Source of the DNA: Bacillota bacterium
GTDB lineage: Bacteria > Bacillota > UBA4882 > UBA8346
Reading direction: 5' to 3'
DNA length: 50,895 nt
Assembly (NCBI GenBank): GCA_029553165.1
Contig: JAKPCT010000081.1
Location: forward strand, 1 to 50,895
The position numbers were made by a program, and so were the translations under genes. The notes beneath the pieces are model-generated. The model saw only the letters and a program-made list of their open reading frames with translations, was not told where the DNA came from and searched no databases. Of the stretch, positions 40,317 to 50,074 are shown piece after piece; position 1 is the stretch's first letter, and every line of letters starts with the position of its first letter.

Positions 40317-43004
40317 ATGGCTTTACCAACAGTATATAACCCGCAAAATGTCGAAGAAAAATGGTATCAATACTGGCTCGACAAACATTATTTTCATGCC
40401 GAGGTTGAGCCTGATAAAGAACCGTTCTGTATCGTGATCCCACCGCCAAATGTTACCGGTGTGCTTCACCTTGGCCATGCTCTTGACAACACTTTGCAGG
40501 ATATCTTAATCCGCTGGCGCCGGATGCAAGGTTACAATACTTTATGGATGCCCGGAACCGACCATGCAGGGATTGCGACTCAGGCAAAAGTGGAAGAGAG
40601 TATTGCCGCCGAAGGACTTTCAAAATACGATCTGGGACGCGAGCAATTTTTAGAACGGACCTGGGAATGGAAGCGTAAATATGGCGGTACGATCATCAAA
40701 CAGTTAAAACGGTTGGGCGCTTCCTGTGATTGGGATCGCGAACGGTTTACCATGGATGAAGGGTGTTCGGTTGCCGTCCGGGAAGTATTCTTAAGACTCT
40801 ATGAGAAAGGATTAATCTACCGGGGAAGCTATTTGATTAACTGGTGCCCGAAATGCCGGACGACGATTTCAGATATTGAAGTAGAGCATGAAGAGCGGGA
40901 GGGTAATCTGTGGCATATCCGCTACCCATACGCAGATGGCAGCGGGTATATTGAGGTGGCGACAACCCGTCCGGAAACAATGCTCGGCGACACCGGCGTA
41001 GCGGTAAATCCAAACGATGAACGGTACCAAGATATTATTGGGAAAGAGGTTATTTTACCGATTGTAAATCGCCGGATTCCGGTATTTGCCGACGAATATG
41101 TTGACATGAGCTTTGGGACCGGAGCGGTCAAGGTCACCCCGGCACACGATCCTAATGACTTGGAGATGGGGATGCGGCATCAGTTGCCACAAATTACGGT
41201 CATCGGGTTTGATGCGAAAATGACCGCCGAAGCCGGAAAGTTTGCGGGAATGGACCGTTATGAATGTCGCAAAGCGTTAGTGGCGGAATTGGAGAAGGAA
41301 GGTTTTCTGGTAAAAGTTGAGCCGCACAGCCATGCTGTAGGCCAATGTTACCGTTGTGATACTGTTATTGAACCGCTGATTTCCAAACAGTGGTTTGTCA
41401 AGATGAAACCACTGGCGGAACCGGCGATTCAAGCAGCACAAAGCGGACAGATCAGATTTGTTCCTGAACGTTTTACCAAGATTTATCTTGGTTGGCTTGA
41501 GAACATTCGTGATTGGTGTATTTCGCGTCAATTATGGTGGGGCCACCGGATCCCGGTTTGGTATTGTCAGGATTGTAACGAAGTTATTCCTGCGCGTGCC
41601 GAACCGGCTACCTGCCCGAAATGTAACAGTACCAACTTGGAACAGGATCCGGATGTTCTTGACACCTGGTTTTCATCAGCACTATGGCCATTTTCAACGA
41701 TGGGTTGGCCAAATGAAACCCAGGAGTTAAAGCAGTTTTATCCAACTTCAGTATTGGTAACCGGCCGGGATATTATCTTCTTTTGGGTTGCCCGAATGGT
41801 CTTTATGGGACTGGAGTTTATGAAACAAGAGCCATTTAAGGATATTATGATCCATGGGTTGGTCCTTGATAAAAACGGCGATAAGATGAGTAAATCGCGT
41901 CCGGAGACCATGGTTGATCCGCAGGAAGTAATTGATAATTTCGGAGCTGATACGTTACGTTTCACGCTGGTAACCGGTACGGCATTGGGTCAGGACCAAC
42001 GTTTTCAAATGGAAAAAGTCGAAGGAAGCCGTAACTTTACCAATAAAATTTGGAATGCCGCCCGGTTTGTAATGCTGCAATCAGAGAAGGAGCTGGCCGA
42101 AGACCTTCCTGCTGAAGAATTAGCAGTATTAACGGCGTTTGCCAAAGGTGAATCGGATCAAATTCCTTCGGAATGGCTTTCGTTACCGGATCAATGGATC
42201 TTAACCCGGATCCAGCAAGTGATCGCGGAAACAACTTCTCTCCTTGAGAAGTATGATCTCAGTTCGGTTGCCTCGTTATTGTATGAATTCTTCTGGAATG
42301 AATACTGTGACTGGTTTATCGAATTATCAAAACACCGTCTTAATAAAGGAACTGCTTTGGAAAAGAAAACTTCGCAAGCAGTATTAAACCGGGTTTTACG
42401 ACAAATCATGGAATTACTGCATCCGATCATTCCATTTATCACCGAAGAAATTTGGCAGAACTTACCGCATCAGGGTGACTCAATCATGATCACCAAGTGG
42501 CCTGAAAGTCAGCCGACCCTTAAATTTGATGCTGCTTTGGCTACGATGGAGATGATCATCGAGGTTATCAAAGCAATCAGAAATATCCGTTCCGAAGCTA
42601 ATGTTCAGCCGCAGAAGAAAGTTGCCGTAACCTTTATGACTACCAAAGAAAAAGAGCAACAATTAGCCGAAAATATTAATTTTATTATTAATATGTCCGG
42701 ATTGGAAACGGTCGAATTTATCAGTGAAGGAACTCCGGCACCGGAGAAAGCGATTAGTGCTGTTATTGCAGGGATTACGATCTTCCTTCCAACCAGTGGC
42801 TTGGTAGATGTAGCCAAGGAAAAAGAGCGTCTTAGTAAAGAACTGAATCAGTTGGAAAATGAGATCGCTAAGATCAAAAGCCGAATTGAAAACCCGGCGT
42901 TTAGCGCTAAAGCTCCGGCGGAAGTAGTTGAGAAAGAGCGGGTTAAAATTGAGACTTTCAAAGAGAAAGCGGCCAAGATCAGAGAACGGTTGGAGCAACT
43001 TTAA
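40317..43004 (+). CDS. valS: Valyl-tRNA synthetase
   Basis: Charges tRNA-Val. At 895 aa it is a standard bacterial class I enzyme. The HIGH-type motif is PPPNVTGVLHLGHAL (about residue 40-54), and KMSKS is in GDKMSKSRPETMVD (about 525). The CP1 editing domain (about 200-350) has TTRPETMLGDTGVAV and the GTGAVKVTPAHD loop. A cysteine cluster CPKC near 175 and CQDC...CPKC near 425 may bind zinc. The C-terminal 70 residues form a coiled-coil arm. ATG 40317 is 9 nt after AGGAGG; the TTG at 40311 is too near. It is controlled by a T-box leader. Confidence 0.97.
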   Translation: MALPTVYNPQNVEEKWYQYWLDKHYFHAEVEPDKEPFCIVIPPPNVTGVLHLGHALDNTLQDILIRWRRMQGYNTLWMPGTDHAGIATQAKVEESIAAEGLSKYDLGREQFLERTWEWKRKYGGTIIKQLKRLGASCDWDRERFTMDEGCSVAVREVFLRLYEKGLIYRGSYLINWCPKCRTTISDIEVEHEEREGNLWHIRYPYADGSGYIEVATTRPETMLGDTGVAVNPNDERYQDIIGKEVILPIVNRRIPVFADEYVDMSFGTGAVKVTPAHDPNDLEMGMRHQLPQITVIGFDAKMTAEAGKFAGMDRYECRKALVAELEKEGFLVKVEPHSHAVGQCYRCDTVIEPLISKQWFVKMKPLAEPAIQAAQSGQIRFVPERFTKIYLGWLENIRDWCISRQLWWGHRIPVWYCQDCNEVIPARAEPATCPKCNSTNLEQDPDVLDTWFSSALWPFSTMGWPNETQELKQFYPTSVLVTGRDIIFFWVARMVFMGLEFMKQEPFKDIMIHGLVLDKNGDKMSKSRPETMVDPQEVIDNFGADTLRFTLVTGTALGQDQRFQMEKVEGSRNFTNKIWNAARFVMLQSEKELAEDLPAEELAVLTAFAKGESDQIPSEWLSLPDQWILTRIQQVIAETTSLLEKYDLSSVASLLYEFFWNEYCDWFIELSKHRLNKGTALEKKTSQAVLNRVLRQIMELLHPIIPFITEEIWQNLPHQGDSIMITKWPESQPTLKFDAALATMEMIIEVIKAIRNIRSEANVQPQKKVAVTFMTTKEKEQQLAENINFIINMSGLETVEFISEGTPAPEKAISAVIAGITIFLPTSGLVDVAKEKERLSKELNQLENEIAKIKSRIENPAFSAKAPAEVVEKERVKIETFKEKAAKIRERLEQL

Positions 43005-43020
43005 TAACTGAAGTGAATTA

Positions 43021-43060
43021 ACAAGGGCTTGTCAGTAACAGCCCTTGTTTTGTGTTTTAT
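43021..43060. terminator. Terminator between valS and the convergent secreted-protein gene
   Basis: ACAAGGGCT at 43021-43029 pairs with AGCCCTTGT at 43040-43048, followed by TTTTGTGTTTT. It lies between two convergent genes. Confidence 0.75.
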
Positions 43061-43695
43061 TATTGCTTGGACTTTTGATGGTACTTATCCACATTAAACG
43101 CTTTATAAGCAATACGCTCCATAATCAGACTCATCTCAGTGAACCAGGATTCATTTTGAGGGACATCCATTACTTCAGGAAATGAAAACTTAACAACATC
43201 AAGTAAGAATTGGCGTTTGATTTCATCGTTTTCCTGTTGGTAAAAGAATGAGACGGCGATCTTATGTTCCTCGTTGATTCCTAAAAACTTAAAACAGATT
43301 CCTTTTAACCATAAATATTTATTAAAGTTGGCTTCCAGAATAACAGGATCGTATTGTTTGGTAAAATTATTGCCAACAAAAGAACGGATTTTATCAAAGA
43401 GATTGTTAGTCTTTTGAAATGTTTCGATAATTAATTTATCAGGGGTAGAGGGAGTACCTTTTTTATTTCGTTCATTAAATTTAGCAAGCATGTACTGGTG
43501 CATCTGCGTAAAGGTTTGATTGGATTCATATTTCTGGATTAAGAGGGGTAACCGTTCCCGGCGTAAATTCCGTTTTTCCTGGACGGTCATCTCTTTTGTC
43601 AGCGGTTGATTTGGATTTTTGGTTTCGGTTGCCTGAACTGTTCCTAAAGGAATGAATAATAAAATCACCAGTAAAAATTTTAAAAAACGTCTCAT
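43060..43695 (-). CDS. Secreted protein of unknown function
   Basis: A 211-aa protein with a signal peptide (about 1-23, hydrophobic core LLVILLFIPLG, cleavage likely after VQA), then a charged, helix-rich mature part with Lys/Arg-rich blocks (RNLRRERLPLLIQKYE) and aromatic stretches such as AVSFFYQQEN. No known domain was recognised. The start is ATG with GAGGAGT about 5 nt upstream. It is divergent from the FGE-like lipoprotein gene with 167 bp between them; a link between the two is possible but not shown. Confidence 0.75.
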   Translation of the reverse strand: MRRFLKFLLVILLFIPLGTVQATETKNPNQPLTKEMTVQEKRNLRRERLPLLIQKYESNQTFTQMHQYMLAKFNERNKKGTPSTPDKLIIETFQKTNNLFDKIRSFVGNNFTKQYDPVILEANFNKYLWLKGICFKFLGINEEHKIAVSFFYQQENDEIKRQFLLDVVKFSFPEVMDVPQNESWFTEMSLIMERIAYKAFNVDKYHQKSKQ

Positions 43696-43787
43696 TAGTA
43701 CTCCTCAATGACAATTTAGCAATAATTATAATAATTATAGCTTTTTTTGAAATTGTTGTAAATGATACACTAATATATAAATGTTAA

Positions 43788-43816
43788 TTGACATTAGTAA
43801 ATTTGAGAGGTATACT
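43788..43816 (+). promoter_or_regulatory. Promoter of the FGE-like lipoprotein gene
   Basis: TTGACA at 43788-43793 and TATACT at 43811-43816 with a 17-bp spacer, a near-perfect vegetative promoter. The transcript should start near 43823, about 40 nt before the ATG. Confidence 0.8.
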
Positions 43817-43862
43817 AATTTTAGTTATTAATGAGATATTATTATCGGGGGGTAGTTTCAAA

Positions 43863-44753
43863 ATGAAAAAAAGATTCATAACTTTGGTGGCATTATCATT
43901 AGTAGTCGCTGTTTTATTGTCTGGTTGCGGCGGCGGAAGCAAGAAAAAGGGCAGTAATAATGTAAATCCTTTTGCTACATTAGTTAATATGGCCGCTGTT
44001 CCAGGAACGGAATCATTCCCAATCGGAATCAATGACGAAAAAAATTGCACAGAAGTCAATTATCCTTTCTTAATCTCCAAAACCGTTGTTACATATCAGT
44101 TATGGTCCGAGGTTTATAATTGGGCTGTAAACAATGGTTATGTGTTAGCAGAAGGAAAAGGTGAAGGCAACAACTATCCGGTTGTTAATGTAAGCTGGAT
44201 TAATGCAATTGTTTGGTGTAATGCGTTGACCGAATATTCTAACGCAAAGTATAATACCAATTTACAACCGGTATATAAAGATCAGAATGGAGAAATATTG
44301 CGTGATGCAAGTTTAGAAAATAATTATTCTGAATTATTGGTCCATTTAGGCCAGTTTAAGATTGATGATCAAGTTGGTAATGGTTATCGATTACCGACTC
44401 GTAATGAATGGGAGTTAGCGGCACGTTATATTGACGGTAAAAATTGGACTCCCGGCAATTATGCCAGCGGTGCTACCGCTTCAGTAGATGATCTTGAAGC
44501 AACCAGTAAAGTTGCTTGGAATGAGAATCAACCGATGCCGGTTGCCCAAAAAGCTCCAAACGCTTTAGGAATTTATGATATGAGCGGTAATGTGGCAGAG
44601 TGGTGCGATCTTGCTTCCTATCTTGCTGCCTATATCAAAGGTTTTAATAATAATAATGATCCCCAAAAATTAGCAGTAGGATATGCAGACATTAAAGTAA
44701 TTTTCGCAGATTTTTCCTACATTGGCTTCCGTGTTGTCCAAAATACCAAATAA
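43863..44753 (+). CDS. Lipoprotein with a formylglycine-generating-enzyme-like domain
   Basis: A 296-aa lipoprotein: LVVAVLLSGCGGG ends at the lipobox with Cys22, so it is anchored outside the membrane. Residues about 40-290 resemble the FGE-sulfatase (SUMF1) fold: FPIGINDEKNCTEVNYPFLISK, VVNVSWINAIVWCNALT, GYRLPTRNEWELAARY and IYDMSGNVAEWCD. The end is short: the RGGSW segment that normally follows, with the active cysteines, is absent and only FSYIGFRVVQ remains. It is thus probably a binding or structural member instead of an active oxidase. The ATG at 43863 follows GGGGGG by 10 nt. Confidence 0.85.
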   Translation: MKKRFITLVALSLVVAVLLSGCGGGSKKKGSNNVNPFATLVNMAAVPGTESFPIGINDEKNCTEVNYPFLISKTVVTYQLWSEVYNWAVNNGYVLAEGKGEGNNYPVVNVSWINAIVWCNALTEYSNAKYNTNLQPVYKDQNGEILRDASLENNYSELLVHLGQFKIDDQVGNGYRLPTRNEWELAARYIDGKNWTPGNYASGATASVDDLEATSKVAWNENQPMPVAQKAPNALGIYDMSGNVAEWCDLASYLAAYIKGFNNNNDPQKLAVGYADIKVIFADFSYIGFRVVQNTK

Positions 44754-44771
44754 ACGAAGCGAAACTTTATC

Positions 44772-44805
44772 AAAAAGCTTTGGAGTTGCTCCAAAGCTTT
44801 TTCTT
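44772..44805 (+). terminator. Terminator after the lipoprotein gene
   Basis: AAAAAGCTTTGGAG at 44772-44785 pairs with CTCCAAAGCTTTTT at 44789-44802 around TTG. A 14-bp perfect stem followed by CTTTT. Confidence 0.9.
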
Positions 44806-44969
44806 TTGAAAAGATAATGTTGCAAGGTGTAATTAAACGACAATAATTAAAGGAATCTGGTGGATTGTGTCCAAATTTATTAATAATTGAAATACTAGAG
44901 ATATGTTGGATAGGCTGATCGAATTGCTGCCGATAATATTAAAAAATGAAACTGAAAAGGAGTAATCGC

Positions 44970-46142
44970 ATGGAAAACTTTATCTTTCACAATCCAACCA
45001 AAATTATCTTCGGTAGAGGGATGGAGAATGAAGTTGGCAAGGAAGTTGTTAAGTTCAGCCGTAAAATTCTCTTACATTATGGTGGCGGCAGTATCAAACA
45101 AACCGGCCTTTACGACCGGGTTGTCACGTCTTTAAAGAATGCAGGCGTTGAATTTTGGGAATTAGGGGGTGTAAAACCTAATCCCCGTTTAAGCCTAGTA
45201 AGGGAAGGAATCCGGATCTGCCGCGAACAGGGTATTGATTTTATCCTGGCGGTTGGAGGCGGCAGTACAATTGACTCCGCTAAAGCAATCGCGCTGGGTG
45301 TCCCTTACCAGGGTGATGTTTGGGATTTTTACACCTGGAAGGCAGAACCGCAAACAGCTTTACCAGTCGGAACAATTCTAACGATCCCGGCCGCAGGCAG
45401 TGAATCCAGCCCCAGTTCGGTAATTACCAATGAAGATGGCTGGTATAAAAAAGGGTTCGGTTCCGATTTGATTTATCCAAAGTTTTCGATCTTAAATCCG
45501 GAGTTGGCATTTACCTTGCCCAAATATCAAGTTGCTTGTGGTGCTTCTGATATTATGGCCCATCTGATGGAGCGCTATTTTACACCTACTGCTAATGTTG
45601 AGTTAACCGATCGTCTTTGTGAAGCAACTTTAAAAACGATAATTAATAATGTTCCGACGGTACTGGAAGAGCCGGACAATTATGATGCCTGGGCTGAAAT
45701 AATGTGGGCCGGTACGGTGGCTCATAATGAGCTTTTGAACACCGGCAGACTGGGAGATTGGGCTTCACACCAGATTGAACATGAGTTGAGCGGGATCTAT
45801 GATGTGGCGCATGGGGCAGGTTTAGCCGTAATCTTCCCGGCATGGATCAAGTATAACTACCATCATAATATTCCACTCTTTGCCCAGTATTTTACCCGGG
45901 TTTGGAATGTTGATCATTCGTTTAGCAATCCGGAACAGACAATCCTTGAAGGGATTAAACGTTTGGAAGCTTTTTACCACCGGATTGGATTACCAACGAC
46001 TCTGGCCGAGATCAATATCCCTGCTGACCGGTTAGAAGAGATGGCTGACAAATGTACCGACTATGGCCGATATAAGGTTGGAGGTTTTGTGAAGCTCAAC
46101 CGGGATGATGTCTTAAAGATCTATCAATTGGCAAGTAAGTAA
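44970..46142 (+). CDS. Iron-containing alcohol dehydrogenase (butanol dehydrogenase type)
   Basis: A 390-aa NAD(P)H-dependent alcohol dehydrogenase of the BdhA/YugJ group. It opens with FIFHNPTKIIFGRG. The cofactor loop is AVGGGSTIDSAKAIALG (about 92-108), and metal ligands fall in ASDIMAHLMERYF, SHQIEHELSGIYDVAHG and the HG of the last. A conserved AAGSESSPSSVITNE segment is also present. It likely reduces longer aldehydes or acts as a second route beside AdhE. ATG 44970 has AAAGGAGT upstream; an ATG at 44946 lacks a site. No Rex palindrome was seen before it. Confidence 0.92.
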   Translation: MENFIFHNPTKIIFGRGMENEVGKEVVKFSRKILLHYGGGSIKQTGLYDRVVTSLKNAGVEFWELGGVKPNPRLSLVREGIRICREQGIDFILAVGGGSTIDSAKAIALGVPYQGDVWDFYTWKAEPQTALPVGTILTIPAAGSESSPSSVITNEDGWYKKGFGSDLIYPKFSILNPELAFTLPKYQVACGASDIMAHLMERYFTPTANVELTDRLCEATLKTIINNVPTVLEEPDNYDAWAEIMWAGTVAHNELLNTGRLGDWASHQIEHELSGIYDVAHGAGLAVIFPAWIKYNYHHNIPLFAQYFTRVWNVDHSFSNPEQTILEGIKRLEAFYHRIGLPTTLAEINIPADRLEEMADKCTDYGRYKVGGFVKLNRDDVLKIYQLASK

Positions 46143-46148
46143 AGGGTT

Positions 46149-46204
46149 AAAGCTGTTGCTGAAAGATTCTGAAAGATTTCGTTAGCAACAGCTTTATTGA
46201 TTTT
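46149..46204 (+). terminator. Terminator after the alcohol dehydrogenase gene
   Basis: AAAGCTGTTGCT at 46149-46160 pairs with AGCAACAGCTTT at 46184-46195 with an inner GAAA/TTTC pair. The T tract after it is broken. Confidence 0.6.
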
Positions 46205-46273
46205 GGAGATGTTTTTTGTCATACGCAGGATTTTAGCTCTCAAGAAGCGAACTTAAATGTCGGGTGGTAACAG

Positions 46274-46765
46274 ATGGTAATATTAGGGATCGATCCCGGG
46301 ACGGCAATTACCGGTTACGGAATCATCTCACATCAGGGAAATCATTTAAAGAAAATTGGGGTTGGTGTCATCCGGACCTCACCACAACAGGATATGTCCT
46401 TGAGATTAAAGGTGATCTACGATGAGATGCACAGTTTGATTGCGAAGTACCAACCAGAGGTAATTGCAGTTGAAGAATTGTTCTTCAATAAAAATGTCCG
46501 GACCGCATTGGCCGTAGGGCAAGCCAGAGGAGTAATCATGCTGGCAGCAGCCAATTCGGGGTTGGATATTGTTGAGTATACTCCGTTGCAAGTTAAACAA
46601 GCTGTAGTTGGTTACGGCAGGGCTGAAAAGCATCAGATCCAGGAGATGGTTCGGATGCTTCTCTGTCTGCCGGAGGTCCCTAAACCGGATGATGCGGCTG
46701 ATGCTTTAGCCGTCGCCATCTGTCATGCTCATTCCCGAAAAGTTAATAATTTAAACTATCGTTGA
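46274..46765 (+). CDS. ruvC: Holliday junction resolvase RuvC
   Basis: A 163-aa endonuclease that cuts four-way junctions in recombination repair. The four acidic catalytic residues are visible: Asp in [13 protein letters not shown], Glu in IAVEELFF, and two in [15 protein letters not shown]. The length is normal. GGGTGG lies about 7 nt before the ATG. It is the first gene of ruvC-ruvA-ruvB, the order used by many Bacillota. Confidence 0.97.
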   Translation: MVILGIDPGTAITGYGIISHQGNHLKKIGVGVIRTSPQQDMSLRLKVIYDEMHSLIAKYQPEVIAVEELFFNKNVRTALAVGQARGVIMLAAANSGLDIVEYTPLQVKQAVVGYGRAEKHQIQEMVRMLLCLPEVPKPDDAADALAVAICHAHSRKVNNLNYR

Positions 46766-46796
46766 AACAAGCATTCACTACATATGGAGGTTTTAG

Positions 46797-47396
46797 ATGA
46801 TTGCCACTTTATCAGGTGTGATTGACAGTGTTAGTGGTGAAAGTTGTATAATAAATGTCAATGGAGTAGGATATCAGGTATTTATGCCCTTAACTGCTTT
46901 AGAAAGTTTGAGCCGGGAAAACGGCACTGTAAAAATCTACACCCATTATCACCAGCGGGAAGATGGGGTCAGTCTTTATGGTTTCCTTAGCGAACATGAC
47001 AAGGCGATCTTTGAGAAGATTATTACCGTCTCCGGAATCGGTCCGAAAACAGCATTGACCATTTTGGGAGTACTGTCAGCCGAACGTTTCCTGGAGGCGA
47101 TTAACAATGAAGATCATCGGGTACTGACCAGTGTTTCCGGAGTAGGATTAAAGACTGCACAACGGCTGATTTTGGAGTTGAAGGGTAAACTGGCCCGGGT
47201 AATAACAACCAATAAAGATGGTAAAGCGGCGCCGGCCCTTGGAAGTGTCATCAATGATGCTGTTGATGCCCTGGTTGCCTTGGGATATCCGCAAAAAGAA
47301 GCTGTTGCTGCCGTTGAAGCGGTTTATAACGGCGATAATACTCTGACAACACCGGAACTGGTAAGAAAATCCTTAAAAAATCTTGGAAGAAAGTGA
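46797..47396 (+). CDS. ruvA: Holliday junction helicase subunit RuvA
   Basis: A 199-aa protein that binds four-way junctions and loads RuvB. Domain I is an OB fold (GVIDSVSGESCIINVNGVGY). Domain II has helix-hairpin-helix motifs (VSGIGPKTALTILG and VSGVGLKTAQRLILELKGK). Domain III (last 50 residues) contacts RuvB. TGGAGG lies about 7 nt before the ATG. 14 nt separate it from ruvB. Confidence 0.97.
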   Translation: MIATLSGVIDSVSGESCIINVNGVGYQVFMPLTALESLSRENGTVKIYTHYHQREDGVSLYGFLSEHDKAIFEKIITVSGIGPKTALTILGVLSAERFLEAINNEDHRVLTSVSGVGLKTAQRLILELKGKLARVITTNKDGKAAPALGSVINDAVDALVALGYPQKEAVAAVEAVYNGDNTLTTPELVRKSLKNLGRK

Positions 47397-47410
47397 TTGA
47401 GTAAAAACTG

Positions 47411-48448
47411 ATGGAAGAACGGATTATTAGCCCGTCAAAACAACTGTCTGATTTCGAAAATGAAGTTTCATTGCGGCCGCGAACTTTTTCGGAGTATATC
47501 GGCCAAAAGCGGGTGCGGGAAAACCTGGAGATCTTTATTGCAGCAGCCAAAGCCCGCAGTGAAGCGCTTGATCATGTGTTATTATACGGACCGCCCGGTT
47601 TGGGGAAAACGTCATTAGCGCATATTATTGCCAATGATCTGCAGGTCAATATTAGAATGACTTCCGGGCCGGCGATTGAGCGCCCTGCTGATTTGGCAGC
47701 TATTTTGACCAACCTGGAGCCAAATGATGTTTTATTTATCGATGAAATTCATCGTTTAAACCGCTCGGTTGAAGAAATACTATATCCGGCAATGGAAGAC
47801 TTTGCGCTTGACATCATCATTGGTAAAGGTCCGAGTGCGCGTTCGGTCCGGATTGACCTGCCAAAGTTTACTTTAGTAGGAGCTACAACCAGAGCCGGTT
47901 CGCTGACTTCACCGCTGCGGGACCGCTTTGGTATTATTAATCGGTTAGACTTTTATGAACACGATGAACTTCAAAAAATTATTCAACGTTCTGCCGGTAT
48001 TTTAAATATTGAGATCGATCCGGCAGGCGCGTTAGAGATAGCCAGCCGTTCCCGGGGGACGCCCCGAATCGCCAATCGCCTTTTAAAACGGGTGCGGGAC
48101 TATGCCCAAGTGAGAGCCGGCGGTAAAATAACCGTTACTGTAGCTGATGAGGCGTTAAAACTACTTGAAGTCGACCAGTTGGGATTAGACCGGATTGACC
48201 GCACTGTTTTACTGACGATCATTGAAAAGTTTGACGGCGGGCCGGTTGGTCTGGATACAATTGCTGCATCAATCGGTGAAGAATCGGAAACAATTGAAGA
48301 TGTGTATGAACCTTATCTCTTACAAATCGGGTTTATCAACCGGACTCCACGCGGCAGAGTAGCAACCAGACTGGCTTATGAACATCTTAAAATCAAAATT
48401 CCGAACCGTAACCAACAGACGGGTTTGTTTGATGAGCAAGGAGAATGA
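47411..48448 (+). CDS. ruvB: Holliday junction helicase subunit RuvB
   Basis: A 345-aa AAA+ motor that drives branch migration with RuvA. Walker A is [16 protein letters not shown] (about 58-72) and Walker B is [12 protein letters not shown] (about 110). Sensor 1 is [10 protein letters not shown] and the arginine finger region is [12 protein letters not shown]. The C-terminal winged helix ends with [19 protein letters not shown]. The ribosome binding site is weak, so translation may be coupled to ruvA. Confidence 0.98.
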   Translation: MEERIISPSKQLSDFENEVSLRPRTFSEYIGQKRVRENLEIFIAAAKARSEALDHVLLYGPPGLGKTSLAHIIANDLQVNIRMTSGPAIERPADLAAILTNLEPNDVLFIDEIHRLNRSVEEILYPAMEDFALDIIIGKGPSARSVRIDLPKFTLVGATTRAGSLTSPLRDRFGIINRLDFYEHDELQKIIQRSAGILNIEIDPAGALEIASRSRGTPRIANRLLKRVRDYAQVRAGGKITVTVADEALKLLEVDQLGLDRIDRTVLLTIIEKFDGGPVGLDTIAASIGEESETIEDVYEPYLLQIGFINRTPRGRVATRLAYEHLKIKIPNRNQQTGLFDEQGE

Positions 48449-48457
48449 ATAAAGACA

Positions 48458-49000
48458 ATGCAACCAATTTTACTTCACAGTTGTTGCGGCCCCTGTGCCT
48501 GTTATACAGTTGATAATCTTCGGGAAACAGGGTTTGAGCCGACGCTCTTTTTTTATAACCCTAACATTCATCCGTTTCAGGAATATCAACGCCGTCTTGA
48601 AGGATTGCAAACTCTGGCGGAGATCAAAAAAAGCTCCGTGGTTCATGATAACGAATACGATTTAGAAGAGTTCTTAGCTAATGTAGCTGCCAATCCTACT
48701 GCGCGTTGTTCTTTTTGCTACCGGATGCGACTTAAGAAAACCGCGCTTAAGGCCAAAGAGCTAGGAGTAGAATGTTTCAGTACTACTTTATTGATCAGCC
48801 CTTATCAAAACCGGGATTTACTCTGTCAAATCGGCGCTGAACTTGCGGATGAATATGGTTTGGTTTTTATTGATCAGGACTTTCGACCGGGTTTTCGTCA
48901 AAGTCAGGCAATGGCTAAAGAGTTAAATCTTTACCGTCAAGGTTATTGTGGTTGCATATACAGTGAAAAAGAACGGTATTATAAAAATAATAAAAAATAA
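48458..49000 (+). CDS. queH: Epoxyqueuosine reductase QueH
   Basis: A 180-aa enzyme for the last step of queuosine formation in tRNA. Its cysteine pattern is that of QueH, which binds iron-sulfur and iron: HSCCGPCACYTV (Cys9, 10, 13, 15), ARCSFCYRMRL (near 85) and GYCGCIYS (near 167). QueH replaces QueG and needs no cobalamin. The start ATG is 14 nt from AAGGAG, which overlaps the end of ruvB. Other queuosine genes are not in the window. Confidence 0.93.
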   Translation: MQPILLHSCCGPCACYTVDNLRETGFEPTLFFYNPNIHPFQEYQRRLEGLQTLAEIKKSSVVHDNEYDLEEFLANVAANPTARCSFCYRMRLKKTALKAKELGVECFSTTLLISPYQNRDLLCQIGAELADEYGLVFIDQDFRPGFRQSQAMAKELNLYRQGYCGCIYSEKERYYKNNKK

Positions 49001-49026
49001 AGATAAAAGAAGGTTGGAATCTAAAA

Positions 49027-49251
49027 GTGAATGAGCTTTCGGGATTGGGAAAAATTCTAGTATTTACCGGTTTAATAATTGCCGGTTTTGGAACCCTTTT
49101 GTGGTTTGGCGGAAAAATACCTGGTATTGGCCGCTTACCAGGCGATATTGTGATCAAAAAAGGGAATTTTACTTTTTATTTTCCCATTATGACCAGTGTT
49201 TTATTGAGTTTGCTACTCTCAATTCTGTTGGCATTATTGCGGAGACGATAA
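49027..49251 (+). CDS. DUF2905 membrane protein
   Basis: A 74-aa protein with two membrane segments (about 8-26 and 50-70) around the conserved loop GGKIPGIGRLPGDIVIKKGN, the mark of DUF2905. The start is GTG with AAGGTTGGA upstream at a rather long distance. It ends 1 nt before recO and is co-transcribed with it. The function of the family is unknown. Confidence 0.88.
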   Translation: MNELSGLGKILVFTGLIIAGFGTLLWFGGKIPGIGRLPGDIVIKKGNFTFYFPIMTSVLLSLLLSILLALLRRR

Positions 49252-49252
49252 G

Positions 49253-49993
49253 ATGGCTTATTATCGAACCAGATCGATTGTTTTGAAATCCCGTAACCTT
49301 GGAGAAGCCGATCGGGTTTTGGTGATCTTCAGTGAAGATTATGGTAAGTTTGAAGCTGTTGTTAAAGGTGCCAGACGTCCCCGGAGTCGTTTTATCGGAA
49401 ATACACTCCCATTTAATTTGATCAATGGTCTGTTTTTCCCAGGGAAAAACATGTATCAATTAAGTCAGGCTGAGTTGATTCATTCGTTTTCAGTCTTACG
49501 CGAAGATTTGACTAAATTAGCTTATGCCAGTAATTGGGCTGAGTTAGTCAATGAACTGGTTCCAGAGAGGGAAGAAGTCAGCGAATTATTTCGTTTTTTA
49601 TTAGCGGCATTTATCACTTTGGAGCAAACGCAACAACCTTTAATTGTCCATCTTGCGTTTTTAATTCGGTTGTTAAATTATCTGGGATACAACCCCGAGT
49701 TGGATTGTTGTCTGGGGTGTAATGCAACCTCCAGTGATCACTGGTATTTTTCAGTTGCAGCGGGTGGAATAGTTTGTCCGAATTGTTGCGGTCAATATCG
49801 TGATCAACATGTGATTCCGGTCGCGGAGATCGATTTTTTAAAATATTTACTCACCACCGATCTCCGTAAATTAGAACCAGATGTTCATGAGGTGCGGTTG
49901 TCATCCGTTCATCAAAAATTGCGTGACTTTATCGAAGCCAGGCTGGATCATCCGTTGAAATCACAATTGTTTTTGGACAATCTTCTCGGTTAA
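49253..49993 (+). CDS. recO: DNA repair protein RecO
   Basis: A 246-aa recombination mediator that helps load RecA in the RecFOR pathway. The N-terminal OB fold has VLKSRNLGEADRVLVIFSED and FEAVVKGARRPRSRF. The helical C-terminal part holds a zinc knuckle, CCLGCNATS and VCPNCCG (about 150-180). The length is typical for Bacillota. The ATG follows DUF2905 by 1 nt. recO is commonly followed by glyQS in this phylum, which bears on the T-box leader downstream. Confidence 0.95.
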   Translation: MAYYRTRSIVLKSRNLGEADRVLVIFSEDYGKFEAVVKGARRPRSRFIGNTLPFNLINGLFFPGKNMYQLSQAELIHSFSVLREDLTKLAYASNWAELVNELVPEREEVSELFRFLLAAFITLEQTQQPLIVHLAFLIRLLNYLGYNPELDCCLGCNATSSDHWYFSVAAGGIVCPNCCGQYRDQHVIPVAEIDFLKYLLTTDLRKLEPDVHEVRLSSVHQKLRDFIEARLDHPLKSQLFLDNLLG

Positions 49994-50074
49994 TCTTCGC
50001 ATAGGTTTATAATTGTTGGGGTAATCTAATTTTGGATTAAGCATTTGTTAGTATAATTTCTGATGGAGGAAAAG

